A stretch of 64,000 bases of DNA from Psococerastis gibbosa (taxonomy: Eukaryota; Arthropoda; Insecta; Psocodea; Psocidae), in the NCBI GenBank assembly GCA_963971405.1, contig OZ020487.1, positions 13,737,344 to 13,801,343 on the forward strand, given 5' to 3'. A program made the position numbers and the translations under genes. Shown in pieces: positions 31,521 to 42,469 of this stretch; the stretch's first letter is position 1, and every line of letters begins with the position of its first letter. The notes beneath the pieces are model-generated. The model saw nothing but the letters and a program-made list of their open reading frames with translations, was not told where the DNA came from and did no database searches.

Positions 31521-31734
31521 AAAAAAAAAATTGACTATTTGTTCTATTACTAAGCCAACCTAGTGGAGTTAGGGCTATAAAGCCCTCTCTTACACTTAAC
31601 TAGGAAGGCCCGGGACCGCCTGCGTTACATGCCCTCCGAAGCATGGCCAAGAAATGTAGCAAGTGTGGAACTCGAACCAACAACATTTCCTTTTGGGTGA
31701 AAGTCGGAATCTGTACCATTACTCTACATGTCCT
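31521..31734 (-). mobile_element. tRNA-derived SINE, family A, full-length (reverse)
   Basis: The tail (A run, TTGACTATTTGTTC) is on the left. The head has an inverted B box (GGAACTCGAACC) and CTACATGTCCTGA on the right, 3 bp from the start of the RT frame. It is the mirror arrangement to the LINE next to it (head to truncated 5' end). Confidence 0.85.
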
Positions 31735-31736
31735 GA

Positions 31737-33074
31737 CTAATAGCCAACTTAACAGCCATAGACAAAATAATAGAAACTTACATAGCTGATAGACTAAGAA
31801 AATATCTCACTGACCATGAAATAATCACCAAACATCAATATGGATTCCAAAAAGGCAGAAGCACAGAAACACTCCTAACAGAATTTTCAGATCTCATAAA
31901 TAACCGTCTAAACAAACAAGAACATGTACTAGTAACATTTATAGACTACTCCAAGGCATTTGACTTACTTGATTGTAAAATAATGATACAACAGCTAAAA
32001 AAAATAGGGATTGAGGGAAAACTCCTAAAATGGTTCCAAAATTTCATGACAAACAGAAAATACATAGTTAAATATAAAAATAAAATCAGTAGTGAACAAA
32101 TCACGACAACAGCCATTGCACAAGGGTCAGTCCTTGCACCTTTGTTGTACTTAATATATACAAACAATTTACCTGATGGACTAACTACGGACAAATCAAC
32201 TGTATTTATGTTTGCGGATGATACAGCAATAGTAGTATATGAGAAAAACTTAGGCAACGCAGTACAAATTATGAAAGAAAAATTCGAACTACTACAAAAA
32301 TACTCACACGACCACAAACTTACGATAAACGGTAAAAAAACTAAACTAATGCATATCAGATCACCACAATATAAAACTGAACTAATGAGGGTTATAAAAC
32401 ACGATAACAAATGTCTACATGAAAATAAACAAACATATGAATGCGAATGCACAGAAATACTTGAAACAGTAGATGAATACAGATACCTGGGAATAACAAT
32501 TGACTACAGATTCAAATTTGACATACATATCAATAATGTAAATAAACGACTCAGATCATGTTTATACGCTTTTTACCATATCCAATTTTATTTAAACTAT
32601 GATACAATGATAGTGATTTATAAAGCACTAGTAGAATCTCTTATACGATATGGAATACAAGCATATGGAAACACAACACCATCACAAATACAGAACATTG
32701 AAAATATACAATATAGAATACTGAAGATTATAAAAAACTCAGATAAAACAAATAAATATAACAAATTGAGCAAAAAAGACCTATTCAATAAATATAACGT
32801 ACTAACAGTGACGGCTCTTTTCAAATACATTACCATCATTAAGTACTTTTATAAAACAGAATACAAACAACCAGTAACACATGACATAGAAACAAGATCT
32901 ATAACCGAATCAAGACTGCTCACACCCACCATAACGAACAACTACGGAAGACAGACATTAAAATACATGATACCTCACATTTTCAATGATATACCAAATA
33001 CAATAAAAGATCTGAAAAAATACAGGGAAATAAAACAACAAGTAAAGTCATGGCTCCATAGTAAAATCGAATAA
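31737..33074 (+). CDS. Non-LTR retrotransposon reverse transcriptase fragment (Jockey/CR1-like), 445 codons
   Basis: The frame is open from 31737 (after a TGA at 31734) to the TAA at 33072-33074, with no internal stop or frameshift. It starts inside the RT fingers (KIIETYIADRLRKYL, GFQKGRSTETLL), so the N-terminus and endonuclease are missing. Palm motifs in order: A (TFIDYSKAFD), B (AQGSVLAPLLYLIYTNNLP), C (FADDTAIV, the catalytic Asp pair at about residues 160-161), D (LTINGKKTKLM), E (YLGITIDYRFKFD). The C-terminus (YGRQTLKYMIPHIFNDIP, then KQQVKSWL) fits the Jockey/CR1 group. RT would copy the element RNA at a nicked target. The first ATG (31983) is internal, so no native start exists. 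The intact frame suggests a fairly young insertion. It encodes a mobile protein, not a host gene. Confidence 0.93.
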   Translation, partial: LIANLTAIDKIIETYIADRLRKYLTDHEIITKHQYGFQKGRSTETLLTEFSDLINNRLNKQEHVLVTFIDYSKAFDLLDCKIMIQQLKKIGIEGKLLKWFQNFMTNRKYIVKYKNKISSEQITTTAIAQGSVLAPLLYLIYTNNLPDGLTTDKSTVFMFADDTAIVVYEKNLGNAVQIMKEKFELLQKYSHDHKLTINGKKTKLMHIRSPQYKTELMRVIKHDNKCLHENKQTYECECTEILETVDEYRYLGITIDYRFKFDIHINNVNKRLRSCLYAFYHIQFYLNYDTMIVIYKALVESLIRYGIQAYGNTTPSQIQNIENIQYRILKIIKNSDKTNKYNKLSKKDLFNKYNVLTVTALFKYITIIKYFYKTEYKQPVTHDIETRSITESRLLTPTITNNYGRQTLKYMIPHIFNDIPNTIKDLKKYREIKQQVKSWLHSKIE

Positions 33075-33242
33075 ATTTTTAATTAAAATTAAAATAACAG
33101 AATACTAGACATGGCCTACAGACGTCTCAAAAAGGTACAAGTACATATAGTGAAGAACTTGCAGACAGACCCATTGGTCTTGCAAGACTTCAGACATCCT
33201 GACAAAAACATTAAATAAATAGGAAAAAAAAAAAAAAAAAAA
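33075..33242 (+). mobile_element. LINE 3' UTR with terminal stem-loop and poly(A)
   Basis: A short 3' UTR follows the RT frame. At 33158-33186 a two-part hairpin forms: CTTGCA/TGCAAG outside and AGACC/GGTCT inside with loop CATT. About 35 bp later AATAAATAGG precedes a run of about 21 A. This stem-loop plus A tail is the end recognised for target-primed reverse transcription in many LINEs. Confidence 0.75.
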
Positions 33243-33401
33243 AGTTTATTCGATTTTTATAAGTGTTCCAAGTGCCCTCCTATCGTGGTCCGGCAGTAAT
33301 ATGACTCATATCAACTTATTGCATTACTGCGTTTTACCAAGCAATAATACCCAACCTCACTCATCCTATCGCCCGGCCCACCCTGTCTACAGCCTTAAAC
33401 C

Positions 33402-33799
33402 TTAAGAGGATATGCTACGTAGAAAATGAGCACCCCAAAATTTGATGTTTTTATTGACTTTTTATTTTTTTATTTAATTAACAAAACAATAATTCATCGA
33501 GGATTTGGCTCATGGAAGTTGTAGAAGACTGCTTCATGCATCATGTAATAGGAAATATTAAATTTTTGACCCCTTAGTTCTTTCATAAATACCAGAACGG
33601 ACTAAAATTACGCGTATTCTGAGATTTTTGGAAGAACTGCAAAACCGAAAAGTGAAAATACCCGATTGTATGATGCACGAAGTAGTCTTCTACAATTTTA
33701 GTTGAGCCAAATTTTTAATAACTTGCTGAGTTAAGTAAATAAAAAATGAAACGTATCAGATTTTGGGGTGCTCATTTTCTACGTAGCATATCCTCTTAA
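33402..33799. mobile_element. Palindromic element family G, copy 2, bounded by TTAA
   Basis: TTAA at 33402-33405 and 33796-33799. Arms GAGGATATGCTACGTAGAAA ... TTTCTACGTAGCATATCCTC pair almost perfectly. Inner pairing continues through GCTCATGGAAGTTGTAGAAG and GCATCATGTAATAGG. Closely matches copy 1 (9729-10132). Confidence 0.75.
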
Positions 33800-34206
33800 A
33801 CCTACTGTTGTAGAACAGAAATTGCATTCTCTATTTGGCACCTTGAGTGTTAGGCCAAATTGTATGCACACCATATGATGTGTCTGTGGCACTCATTCCT
33901 AGTAATAATGACATGGCCGAATGCATTGCCAAGCCATGATCCGTGACTGACTTATTTGCGCATATGCAGTTCAAGGTGATGTCCTACCAGTGCCAGACAA
34001 GGTGATACCTGCATATTGTGTTGTATGCATAAGGTGACCATCCGGGAAAGTCCCGTGTTCGGCCAGAATGGGTAGGTGAAAACCCCGCCTGCCGAGCACG
34101 TATCTGAGCACAACATCCAAAATAAAGCAGTGTTCATGAGAGAGAAGATAATGAAGGCTTGCATAGACATTTAAATAATAATCGTATCATTGGTTTAATG
34201 TCAGGA

Positions 34207-34240
<34 letters not shown>
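33800..34240. other. Unassigned, with a repeat-L scrap and an ATT run
   Basis: Positions 34077-34133 (CCTGCCGAGCACGTATCTGA, CAACATCCAAAATAAAGCAG) resemble short blocks at 34803, 39032 and 50730. These may be remains of one LINE 3' region. (ATT)n runs from about 34206 to 34241. Confidence 0.4.
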
Positions 34241-34242
<2 letters not shown>

Positions 34243-34243
<1 letters not shown>

Positions 34244-34637
34244 TAAATGAACTTCCTCTACAAATGAAAAAAATTAAACAGATTGGTGAGTTAAAAGCGG
34301 GTATAAAAATATGGTTGGTCAATGGGTGGTAATAATAATGAAAACAGACTATTAACATTAAAATAACAAGTAAAAATAAAATAAAAATCAAATCAAATAA
34401 ACATTATAAATAAATAACAAAAATAAATGATTAAGCCTTGTTTAGCAGCACTGTATGAGCCTTTTGTCCCAAATAAGCGCTAGCTTCGGGATGCGGGATG
34501 TATTATTATGTAAGTTATTGTATTTTGGAATGTATGCTCCTTGTCCAGGGAGTACTGGACAAGGAAAAGAAAGAAAGAAAGAAGATGTATTGTATTTGTG
34601 AATATATGCTCCTTGTCTGGACGAGAAAAAAAAGAAG
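34243..34637 (+). mobile_element. LINE C-terminus plus 3' UTR (family Q) with terminal stem-loop
   Basis: Bases 34243-34332 encode LNELPLQMKKIKQIGELKAG then IKIWLVNGW and a stop. This is the same NxLP...K..IK.WL pattern as the C-terminus of the RT at 31737-33074. The ~300-bp 3' UTR that follows contains a perfect 10-bp hairpin, CCTTGTCCAG/CTGGACAAGG, at 34539-34564, then AAGAAAGAAAGAAAG. A degenerate second copy of the last ~60 bp follows (34586-34637). An inverted copy of the UTR is at 49415-49663. Confidence 0.7.
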
Positions 34638-34639
34638 TT

Positions 34640-35535
34640 GACATACGACTTGGGGCCCTTAGAACAGCATAATTATTGGGATCACATCCCAATCATAAGC
34701 GTCAGGAATAGTCGATTTGGTAGAGAACTATACAATGAAACGAAGGGACATAGAAAGAAAAATTGCACCCAACTCTAAAGGGTGATCGTAAACGGAAAAA
34801 GGCGGCTGTCGAGCATGTTACTGGCCGCAATATCGCAAATAGAGCAGTGTTGTTTTTATTTATTGGATGCCTCGCTGTAGTGTCCGGTCAATTTTCACAA
34901 CTAGTAACTAGTTATGTTAAAGTGGTTGTTATTGTTTGAATGGAGAGGGGTGCCGGGTTAGCTAAACAGGTTGATTGTCTAATTGTAAGGCTAATTGTGA
35001 GCTACCACATCAGTCTGGCTGCAACAGCGGCAGCCTTGCTCTTTTGATTGATGCAAATTGCTGACGGGCCGGCGCCCTACTGACTGGATTTCCGCCTTAG
35101 TTTGCTGCTGTTGCCCCTCCGTCTACGTCGTTTATCATCCAATCGTTTCTGCTGACTGGAACTCATCGTCTGGCTTAGCTTTATTGCGTCGCTCTCCCAA
35201 GGAAATGGGGGCATGACCGGAGAGTATAGTCCCGCTGCCGGATTATACACCGGAAGGTCGATGGCTTTGAAAGAAATAAAGAAACAAATGAGTTTTTTCT
35301 CAATTATAGAAGGAGGAGAATTTAAGTAAGGGGAGCAGCAAGAATGTTTCAGAGTAGTATAGTACGTAGACTCTGGTCAACTCTGGGGCCTAACCGACCC
35401 TAAATCTGAATTTTTTTTAGGCGCGGGACTCATATATATGCTCGAATGTGCCGGTCGGTGTTTTTTGTTTGTTTTGTGTTGCATGTGACACCTGACGATG
35501 TAAAGCAATTTTTGTTTCCCTATTTAAAAAATTTG
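34640..35535. other. Unassigned stretch
   Basis: Repeat-L block at 34803-34850 (GTCGAGCATGTTACTGGCC, CAATATCGCAAATAGAGCAG). GATGCAAAT near 35050 is octamer-like. GC-richer unique DNA at 35040-35270 has no open frame of note. Confidence 0.45.
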
Positions 35536-35537
35536 TG

Positions 35538-35640
35538 TAAGGAAAACTTTACGATAGTCGAAATTTTTGACAGAAACACAAAACATTAGTTTTTACGATA
35601 TGTCTGTCTGTCGGTTTGTCTGTCTCTCTGTCAGTGACAC
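35538..35640 (+). mobile_element. Family E fragment
   Basis: GTCGAAATTTTTGACAG, then GTTTTTACGATATGTCTGTCTG and TGTCTGTCTCTCTGTC. This is the left half of family E including its CTGT-rich segment, without the terminal hairpin. Confidence 0.55.
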
Positions 35641-35821
35641 AGTGGCGAACGAATTTATAAGACGTTCAGAGGTGCGCCGAAATTCTCCTAGGCGCGATTT
35701 GCCGATGTCTTTTCCATTGTAGTCATTCATTGGGCTAGCAGAAAATGTCTGGTAGATTTCTCGACGAGTTCTGAAGCTGGCGTGAAGCCGACTATACGAA
35801 AGTGCACGGGTTTCCCCCAGA

Positions 35822-35940
35822 CACGCCTTGCGATCGGAGACGTGTCGTAACTCGACACAAGTACCTATTAGGTTACTTAGTGAGGCGATTGAAGAGGTTA
35901 ATCGGATACATTCATTAAATTGTTTGTACGTGATTAAACT
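35822..35940 (+). mobile_element. Repeat family C, copy 3 (5'-truncated)
   Basis: CACGCCTTGCGATCGGAGAC, GTGTCGTAACTCGACACAAG, GAGGCGATTGAAGAGGTTAA and GGATACATTCATTAAATTG match the 3' two-thirds of copies at 17404 and 26137. The tRNA-like start is missing. Confidence 0.55.
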
Positions 35941-35944
35941 TTTA

Positions 35945-36689
35945 AAAAAATGTATCAAATAGTAGACGTGGTCGGTAGCATTTTTACAACAATCTTGTTA
36001 TTGGTGATTACTTGTACAGTTACATATGAAATAGATGGCCAGTGTATTAACAATATTACAACACACATTACATGAAAAATCTATTTATAAAATATCTGGG
36101 AGGGGAGGTGTGAAGTCAGTTCGTAGGTCAATGGTCAGTTCCCCCCCCCCAGAAATTTTACAACTGGGCGCGCGTAAGGCTGATACGTGGGTATTAAGCT
36201 TATTCCAATCAGTATGTATCATGCAATGGAATTTTGATTGTAATGTTGATGGTATTTAGCGCGTAGCTGTTCCATTTGGGGAATTTCCCATGTTTCCCTG
36301 GATACGAGACTGGCCTTGGAATGTCTGGATACCTACTACAATGTTAGCGGGGCTAGCTCCTTTCAAATTGAGTGCTCTTAACTATCAAACTTCCCCTACC
36401 TCCAGTCTCTGTAACAGCCGCGCAATTAGACTTTGCCGGCTGTTTACTTTTTCCCTAGCACTGAGAGGTCAATGGCATGTCCCGGTTTTGCGTGTACGGA
36501 GGTCTACTATCTACCGTCTACTGTCTAGACGGGATTTCCTTCGTGTCATGAGCTAATTTCGACCTTCCTCAACCTGTGGTGCTTTCACATGTACTTGTAA
36601 ATTCTTCCAAGTACCTACTTCAGTAATAGCCTTGTCGCGGGGGCTTCTCAGTTCCTGTCTGGGCGGCGATTGTCGATAGAGACCTTTCC
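35945..36689. other. Unassigned stretch
   Basis: 10-C run at 36141-36150. Frames at 36035-36259 and 36290-36556 have no recognisable domain. Confidence 0.45.
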
Positions 36690-36852
36690 TAGAGATCTTA
36701 GGAGAGTTGGGACATTCGATCGCGCCATTTTTTTTTTAAACTCCTGGGCCCGTCTGATGCCACGTCTCCTATGATAAGCCATTGAAAAAGCTCACCCGGA
36801 GACCCCACGATTCAAAAAATATATTTGCCCCATCCCCCCTATATAGAGCTCT
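36690..36852. mobile_element. Fold-back family D, near-complete copy
   Basis: GGGACATTCGATCGCGCCA, TTGAAAAAGCTCACCCGG, GACCCCACGATTCAAAAAAT and the terminus ATATAGAGCTCTATA. The central motif GCCACGTCTCCTATGATAAG is well preserved. Confidence 0.6.
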
Positions 36853-36854
36853 AT

Positions 36855-37384
36855 ACTTCCCTCTAGAAAAAGGCCTCTGTCTTCTGTTATTGGAGTGTCG
36901 TATCTCCACACATGTCATGGAGAAAGAGGCAGTTAGGTTTGCCACTCGCGAAAACTAGAAATTGAACTGCAACTCCCTCCAATCTTCATGAATTAAATAC
37001 GCGCTAATCACAGCAAGGTGGAGGCCATCCCTCTATGTTGGATTTTCTATAAGGAAGTTCACCATTCGGAAGCGTTGGTTACCCATGGTGGGTTTGCCAA
37101 TCAGTGGCGCATAAAATATATTTGGGGGGGGGGGGAGGGGCCAAGACCAGATCGCCTCTTGCTACCAACTTCTGACCGAGAAAGCTGGAGGATGATACGC
37201 AGGGAGTTGCTGCCAACCAATCATCGAGATGAAAAATTATCTAAGTCCCACCGGTTGTCGGCAAAAATGCCGCGAATCAAAGGAATTTTAGTTTCAAAAT
37301 TTAATATAATACTCATTCAATTATTTGCCAAGTAGAGGAGTAGTGGGAGCGCCGTATCGGACTTGCTAATTGAGTTCGAAACTT
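36855..37384. other. Unassigned stretch
   Basis: 12-G run at 37124-37135. The 105-codon frame at 37018-37335 crosses it and shows no domain. Confidence 0.45.
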
Positions 37385-37700
37385 GGTCTTGGTGTACCTT
37401 ACTTACTTACTTACTTACTTCCTATGATCCTATGGGCCCACACCGTGGCCTGGGACTGTGTCCAACCATTCTACTACTACTACTTACTTACTTAATTACT
37501 TACTTACTCTTTGGCGCTACCGCCCGTGAAGGGCCTTGGCCTTCTCTGCCACATTGCGCCAGCCTGCACGGTCCTGCGCTCTCTTTCGCCAGTCATCAAC
37601 GCCAAGGGTTGCCAGATCTACCTCGACGTCGCCCAGCCATCGTATCTGTGGACTCCCCACTCGTCTTCTCCCTTGGGGCACCCTGTGTAAGGCTGCTTTT
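37385..37700 (-). mobile_element. Non-LTR retrotransposon 3' end (family P), reverse, with TAAG-repeat tail
   Basis: On the minus strand, from about 37690 down, a frame reads RWLGDVEVDLATLGVDDWRK then RAQDRAGWRNVAEKAKALHG. This is the GRPxxRW-DxVxxDL...W...AQDR..WR C-terminal signature of the same LINE group as 24091 and 62248. It ends in a tail of TAAG/TAAGT repeats (37385-37409 and 37482-37509 on the + strand read ACTT/TTAC). Within the tail, 37431-37484 is a scrap of family J (GGCCCACACCGTGGCCTGGG, CCAACCATTCTACTACTAC). Confidence 0.75.
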
Positions 37701-37701
37701 G

Positions 37702-38100
37702 GTGTACCTACTTAGTACGCAAATATTTGTAACTTACTTATCTTTGCAATGTTGTGGGAGACCGCTTTCATATGTAAATCCTTCAACCAGTTACACCACC
37801 CGTTCCGTTTTTTATAGGAATCAATGTTGCCAATCGGTGTTAGTAGCGCTACATTCCTACATACTATGTATATATATCGAAATGTAGAGGAACACTCCTT
37901 TCTACAATCGTAGCAACGACTGCTCCATGACATCTCTCCTGTGTACAACTCTAGGCCTGGCAATGACCGCCAGACGTAGGTAATTTTGTCTAGCCCTAGT
38001 ATCGTCTGAAGTTGTGTAAGCCCTGGCCGCGACTGTATACAGTCTGGTAGCGATATAGTATTGGAACGGCGCGGCGGGCCTAGACTCTATTGAGACACGT
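37702..38100. other. Unassigned stretch
   Basis: No element recognised. Sequence near 37925 (CATGACATCTCTCCTGTGTACAACTCTAG) matches the family D terminus weakly. Confidence 0.4.
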
Positions 38101-40890
38101 CACTCCTGTTCAGACAGTGCAGTTGTGTAGACCTATTCCCGTAGTGCGCGTCTCTCTCGTTCATCGTATCTTTTTACGTTCCCAATTTTAAAATTGTTCA
38201 ATGGTTTTCAAATACTCCACGTAAGTTAATCTGTTTTACATTTTTTTCAGGAGTAAATAAAAGTTGTTTTCGACGGACAGGACTGTAATTATTTATAGAA
38301 AAAAATTCCTTACGTTTTTGTTTGGTTTCCGAGATTCGTCTCTCTGCTAGTTCTAAATTGAGTTTTGTTTACGTTTTCGTGTATTTACGTCTGAGGTCTT
38401 ATTTTATGACAGGTTACAGACAGAGCTGTGATTTTATTGCCTGTTTTTAGATTATGTTGATCAGTTTTAGGCGGATTTTTTTATTACTTAATGCTCCTGT
38501 CGGCAATTAATAAGGACGTCAGATGAAATATAAAGCGCTATTATGCATAGATTCTAAAAGTAGATAAGTCTACTCAGGCGATTGACCTAGACTGTCTCTA
38601 TGTATGTAGGAAAAGGAATTGACGTCAGGCCTACCTACATTTGATCATTTACCCTTTGAAAGTATGTAAAGAACATCATGTTCATATCATATTATGATTT
38701 AAGTTTCAAAGGTTATCAAGGCATGATTCTGAAATAACACATTAAATTTATTTCATTTTGTAGACTTCAGTTATTAATTTTAGTGTTTACATTATTTCAA
38801 CGGTAGGTCTATTGAGACTACTTCGTCATGAAGAAACCCGATTACTGTTTAGAAGGCCTTAGACGAGGAATAGGGATTTGTTATGGATTTTTTTGTTATT
38901 TAATACCACCGGGCTGACCAATGCAATGTGATGGTTATATTCACTGTATAATGTGAGATTGTTTGCAATTTATTGACGTATAGCGTAGGCAATAGACATC
39001 AAAGTTGCACTTTATGGTAGGAAACTGGTGGTAAACGTCACGTCTGCCGGGCATGTGCTGACCAGAACACATCTCAAATAGAACAGTGGTCTAGGGAATG
39101 ATAAGTTTCCTCTATAACAGACCTCAGGCCTCATTCGCAGGGCCTAAATATGAAATTTGACGCCCCCCAAGCCAGACTTTATTTCTTGCCCTCCATCCCC
39201 CGACCTCTCATATCTTTTTAGGTTGACCAAAATGCATTTTGCATGTAAGCTACAGCATTTTCTAAATAAAATAAAAACTGGGTGGATCCACGATGATTTT
39301 TCAGGGGAGCCCGGAGGAAATGTTTTCAACATATGGGTTGCGAAATCAAAGATTTTCGCGCATTTTTAACTAATCCATATATCTGAGGGTATCATACTAC
39401 AAATATAGCCGAAAAAAACCCATATGGTGTTCATAATGAAAATTCGAATCCTGGATTTGCTCTTGGATTCTCCTTCATAACAAGCCACGGAATAAAGGGT
39501 GAAAAGTTGAGATACATCATTAAAAGAAGAATTTGAATAAAGTTTAAATTGAACGTTGTTTTTTTTACTCGCTGAGAAAAGAATTTAAAAAAAGAAGGGC
39601 CAAAATTCTGGTTAGTGTCTTGAAGTGTCATAAAACTACACAGGAATAAAATTTGACAGCGTTTCGAAGGTTACGAGACGGGAGGGAGTTTTCAATTTTA
39701 TGGCTTCATGATTTACGGCCAGAGTCATGAAAAATAGGCTACAATTAGAACTTGTCTCTAATGTTCCGTTCATTAGCCTAGTCGTTACTCTCGATGCTCT
39801 TACCGTTACAAAGTAACTTAAGTTGTATGTAGTGCTGTTGTGATTTTACCTTTGAAATGTCAGCAATGTTCGCTTTGTTTTTATTGTTGATTTTTTCTAA
39901 CAATACTGTTGCATTCGCCGGTCAGCTATTGCGAATTCAGAAGGGGCGCGAGGATTTCTAAAATGATTTACTATATTTCACCCCAGTTGTATTAGTTGCA
40001 TGTTAAATTTTTTATTTATTTAATTTTCGGGCACAGAAAATTGTTATAGGTCTACCTAGAGTGACAGTATAAAATTATTGTGTATTTGCTTCATGTTTCA
40101 ATAAACGTTTACTTACTTCGATTTGAACAAATTCATATATTTTTTTAGAACCTAATTAGTATTGGACGATCGAAAACCGAGACCAAGCTGTACTGGCTGC
40201 TGATTTTTTGGGTCCCGGTCGCCCCGATTTCTATTATTTTCAATGTATTTTTGGATCCGTCTCACTATCAGGACCGAATACGAAACGAAACCTATTTATT
40301 CGTGCGTGGAATACTTGCCATTGTATAGACTATAGACACGCCCCTTGTCCTTGTAGCTAGCCAGCCAGCCGGGGTGGTGAACTCTTGAAATTTTATTTGG
40401 GTAGGTACTGTTTACAGCTCTGTTGAAGTTTACGACCATGACTGCACTTAGGTTTTAATATGGCCCCAAGCGACTAGTCCAGTCTGTCTCGACAATGTCG
40501 TAAAATCTCCAGCAGGTACAATGTGTCCAATGCGGCTTGTTAAAGCAAGCATTATTCCTTCGAGTTTAATTAATTTTGATTTCCTACGGTAATAAAAAGA
40601 TAAAAAAAAAACCTGTACATACCGATGTCAAGCCCAAACCAAAACCATTGCGATTGGTTGAAAATCCAACTTAGATGTCCATTTGATATTTATTTACACA
40701 ACGATTTGCTTCTGTTACAAATAGGTTTTCCATTTAAGGGCGGATTTTAAAATTTGTCTGGTAAAGTATTCTTTAGATTTCTCTGTTGGCAAATTCTTGT
40801 TTAACTTACCTATAACTCTTACCGGAGACTCTAAACTTGAACAAAGCTTGTGTGCTAATTGTAAAAATGAAATACAGTTGATCTTATATT
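38100..40890. other. Longest non-repetitive stretch; possible first exon at its left end
   Basis: Mostly unique, AT-rich DNA. At 38201 an ATG opens MVFKYST, followed at 38221 by GTAAGT, a consensus splice donor; see findings. A repeat-L block lies at 39032-39090. Minus and plus frames at 39144-39369 and 39431-39631 have no domain. Confidence 0.4.
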
Positions 40891-41096
40891 AATTTTTGAC
40901 GGGCTTTGGACCCAGATCTGGTGGCCCATTGAACTGTAGTTTGAATTAATATAATTAAAAGAAACGGTCCGAGTTTACTCGAACATGCTTTCCAATTTAT
41001 CAAAATTAGTAGATAGAGAAAATGAGTAATGTCATGGTAAATAATTTGCCTATTGTTACATTTCCGATATCTCGGGGGGGGGGGGGGGTTGTCCAC
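40890..41096. repeat. Dispersed repeat family I, copy 2
   Basis: AAAGAAACGGTCCGAGTTTA is the inverted partner of 12140-12170. A 15-G run lies at 41074-41088. Partial similarity only; boundaries uncertain. Confidence 0.4.
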
Positions 41097-41227
41097 ATGA
41101 CGTCACTCTGGAGGTGAGGTAAATTCTAGATAGGTCAGACCATCACATTACCACACAGCAATACTGGCAGGGCACGTAATGCATTTGAGCGTGAATCATT
41201 AAACAAAAAAAAAACCAAATACTTTTC

Positions 41228-41790
41228 TGGGAAAGCAACCTGTTACTCAATTTAACACCTAAAACATACCTGAAAGTAGAAATCATCGATAGAAAGGTTT
41301 CGCAGAAAAATTATTTTTTATTAATTTTTCATGAAAATTTAGTTATTTTAATTTTTTTACCCCCAGAAGCAAACTATCAAGGGGCAAGCGACCCCCCGCA
41401 TTTTATCAACATTAATAACAACTACAATATATGTGAATTTAAAAGAAACCGTTGGAGCCGTTTTTGGGAAATAATTTTTTTGACGTTTTTTTGGAGTTTA
41501 TTGAGAATAAAACCCCCCCAAATTGAGTTAGCCCCAAATAAAAAAAAAAAATGGTCCCGAGGTATGATTTTTTTTTTAAACATACATGCAAAATTTCATC
41601 AAAATCGACCGAGTAGTTTGCCCGGAAATCGACGCACAGATAGACAGACAGAGCGACAGACAGACATTTCGTAAAAACCACTTTTTTGGGTTCCTGGGAC
41701 CTCAAAACGTGTAAATCCGTTGAAATCTCGGAATCGGAAATTTCGGCCATCACAAAGCTTTCCTTATACTACGTATAAATTGGAAAGCAA
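41228..41790 (-). mobile_element. Family E repeat, longest copy
   Basis: The right end has the family terminal hairpin (GCTTTCCTTATACTACG / TATAAATTGGAAAGC). Leftward follow TCACAAAG, AATTTCGGCC, ATCTCGGAATCGG, ACCTCAAAACGTGTAAATCC, ACAGACAGACATTTCGTAAA, AATCGACCGAGTAGTTTGCC and CAAATTGAGTTAG. The far half (41228-41440) matches 47995-48203. Both ends carry GGAAAGCAA in the same orientation. About 560 bp without coding capacity. Confidence 0.75.
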
Positions 41791-41794
41791 AAAT

Positions 41795-42465
41795 ATGTGA
41801 TACTCATGTTGGCATGAAGTGTACGCCGATGGCAGTGGCACGCCTTTGGATGGCTTGACCTTGCTCGGCCCTGGTGTGTTGAACCTGCTGACGACCGCTG
41901 ACAATGGCAGCCTAGTTGGTTAGTATTGTACAGCGGGGAGTCAGGGTAGGAAGGACGACATCAGGGTGGAGATCCTGGCCTGCACCTGTTGTCCCGAATA
42001 TATCTCCTGGTCAACCCTTTCTTCTCATTTGTAGGGCATGTTTCTTTTACGATACATGAAGCAAGTGTCATATGGTACCTCAGATTCACCCTGACCTCTG
42101 AAGCTGAGGAATCATACGACAGAACCTAGTCCTATGCCAAGGACCTTCTTGATATTTCAGACAATATTACTGACTAGTATTGTTTCCCCATTAATTTTAG
42201 CTGTTGTGGCAGATGAATGCGACGTCATGCTTTCAATTTATTTTTATTTCGTTGTAAGTGGTACCTGATCAAGTAATGTTCAAGTGTGTTTAAATTTAAA
42301 TTTTATTCTTTTTTTGCGTCGTAATGACACGTCTTAATGGTAATTCTTTTATGGCTATTTTTACGAGCCTGGCACTGCCCAACCCATGAGCAGTAAAAAT
42401 AAGTTTATGTTGCCAAGTACGTGAAGTGTTACGTAGGTTTGTGAGGGCTGTGGGAAAAGAAGCAC
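41795..42465. other. Unassigned stretch
   Basis: GC-richer unique DNA at 41810-42010 without a usable frame or splice sites; otherwise nothing. Confidence 0.4.
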
Positions 42466-42469
42466 TGGA

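Larger units (their letters stand above)
31489..33289. mobile_element. TIR element split by SINE and LINE insertions
   Basis: A 28-bp terminal inverted repeat, differing at one base, lies at 31489-31516 (starts ACCACGATAGGATGGCACTT) and 33262-33289 (ends CTCCTATCGTGGT). Almost everything between is a reversed family A SINE (31521-31734) and a LINE RT fragment with poly(A) (31737-33242). The original element may therefore have been a tiny MITE of some 80 bp. The superfamily is unknown and no clear target duplication was found. Confidence 0.65.

Noticed and set aside
31946..32452. 168-codon minus-strand frame opposite the reverse transcriptase
   Set aside because: Antisense shadow of the RT gene, hydrophobic because of codon composition on the complementary strand.
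37363..37887. 174-codon plus-strand frame
   Set aside because: Leu/Thr/Tyr-rich start is the ACTT microsatellite translated, and the rest is the antisense of a LINE C-terminus.
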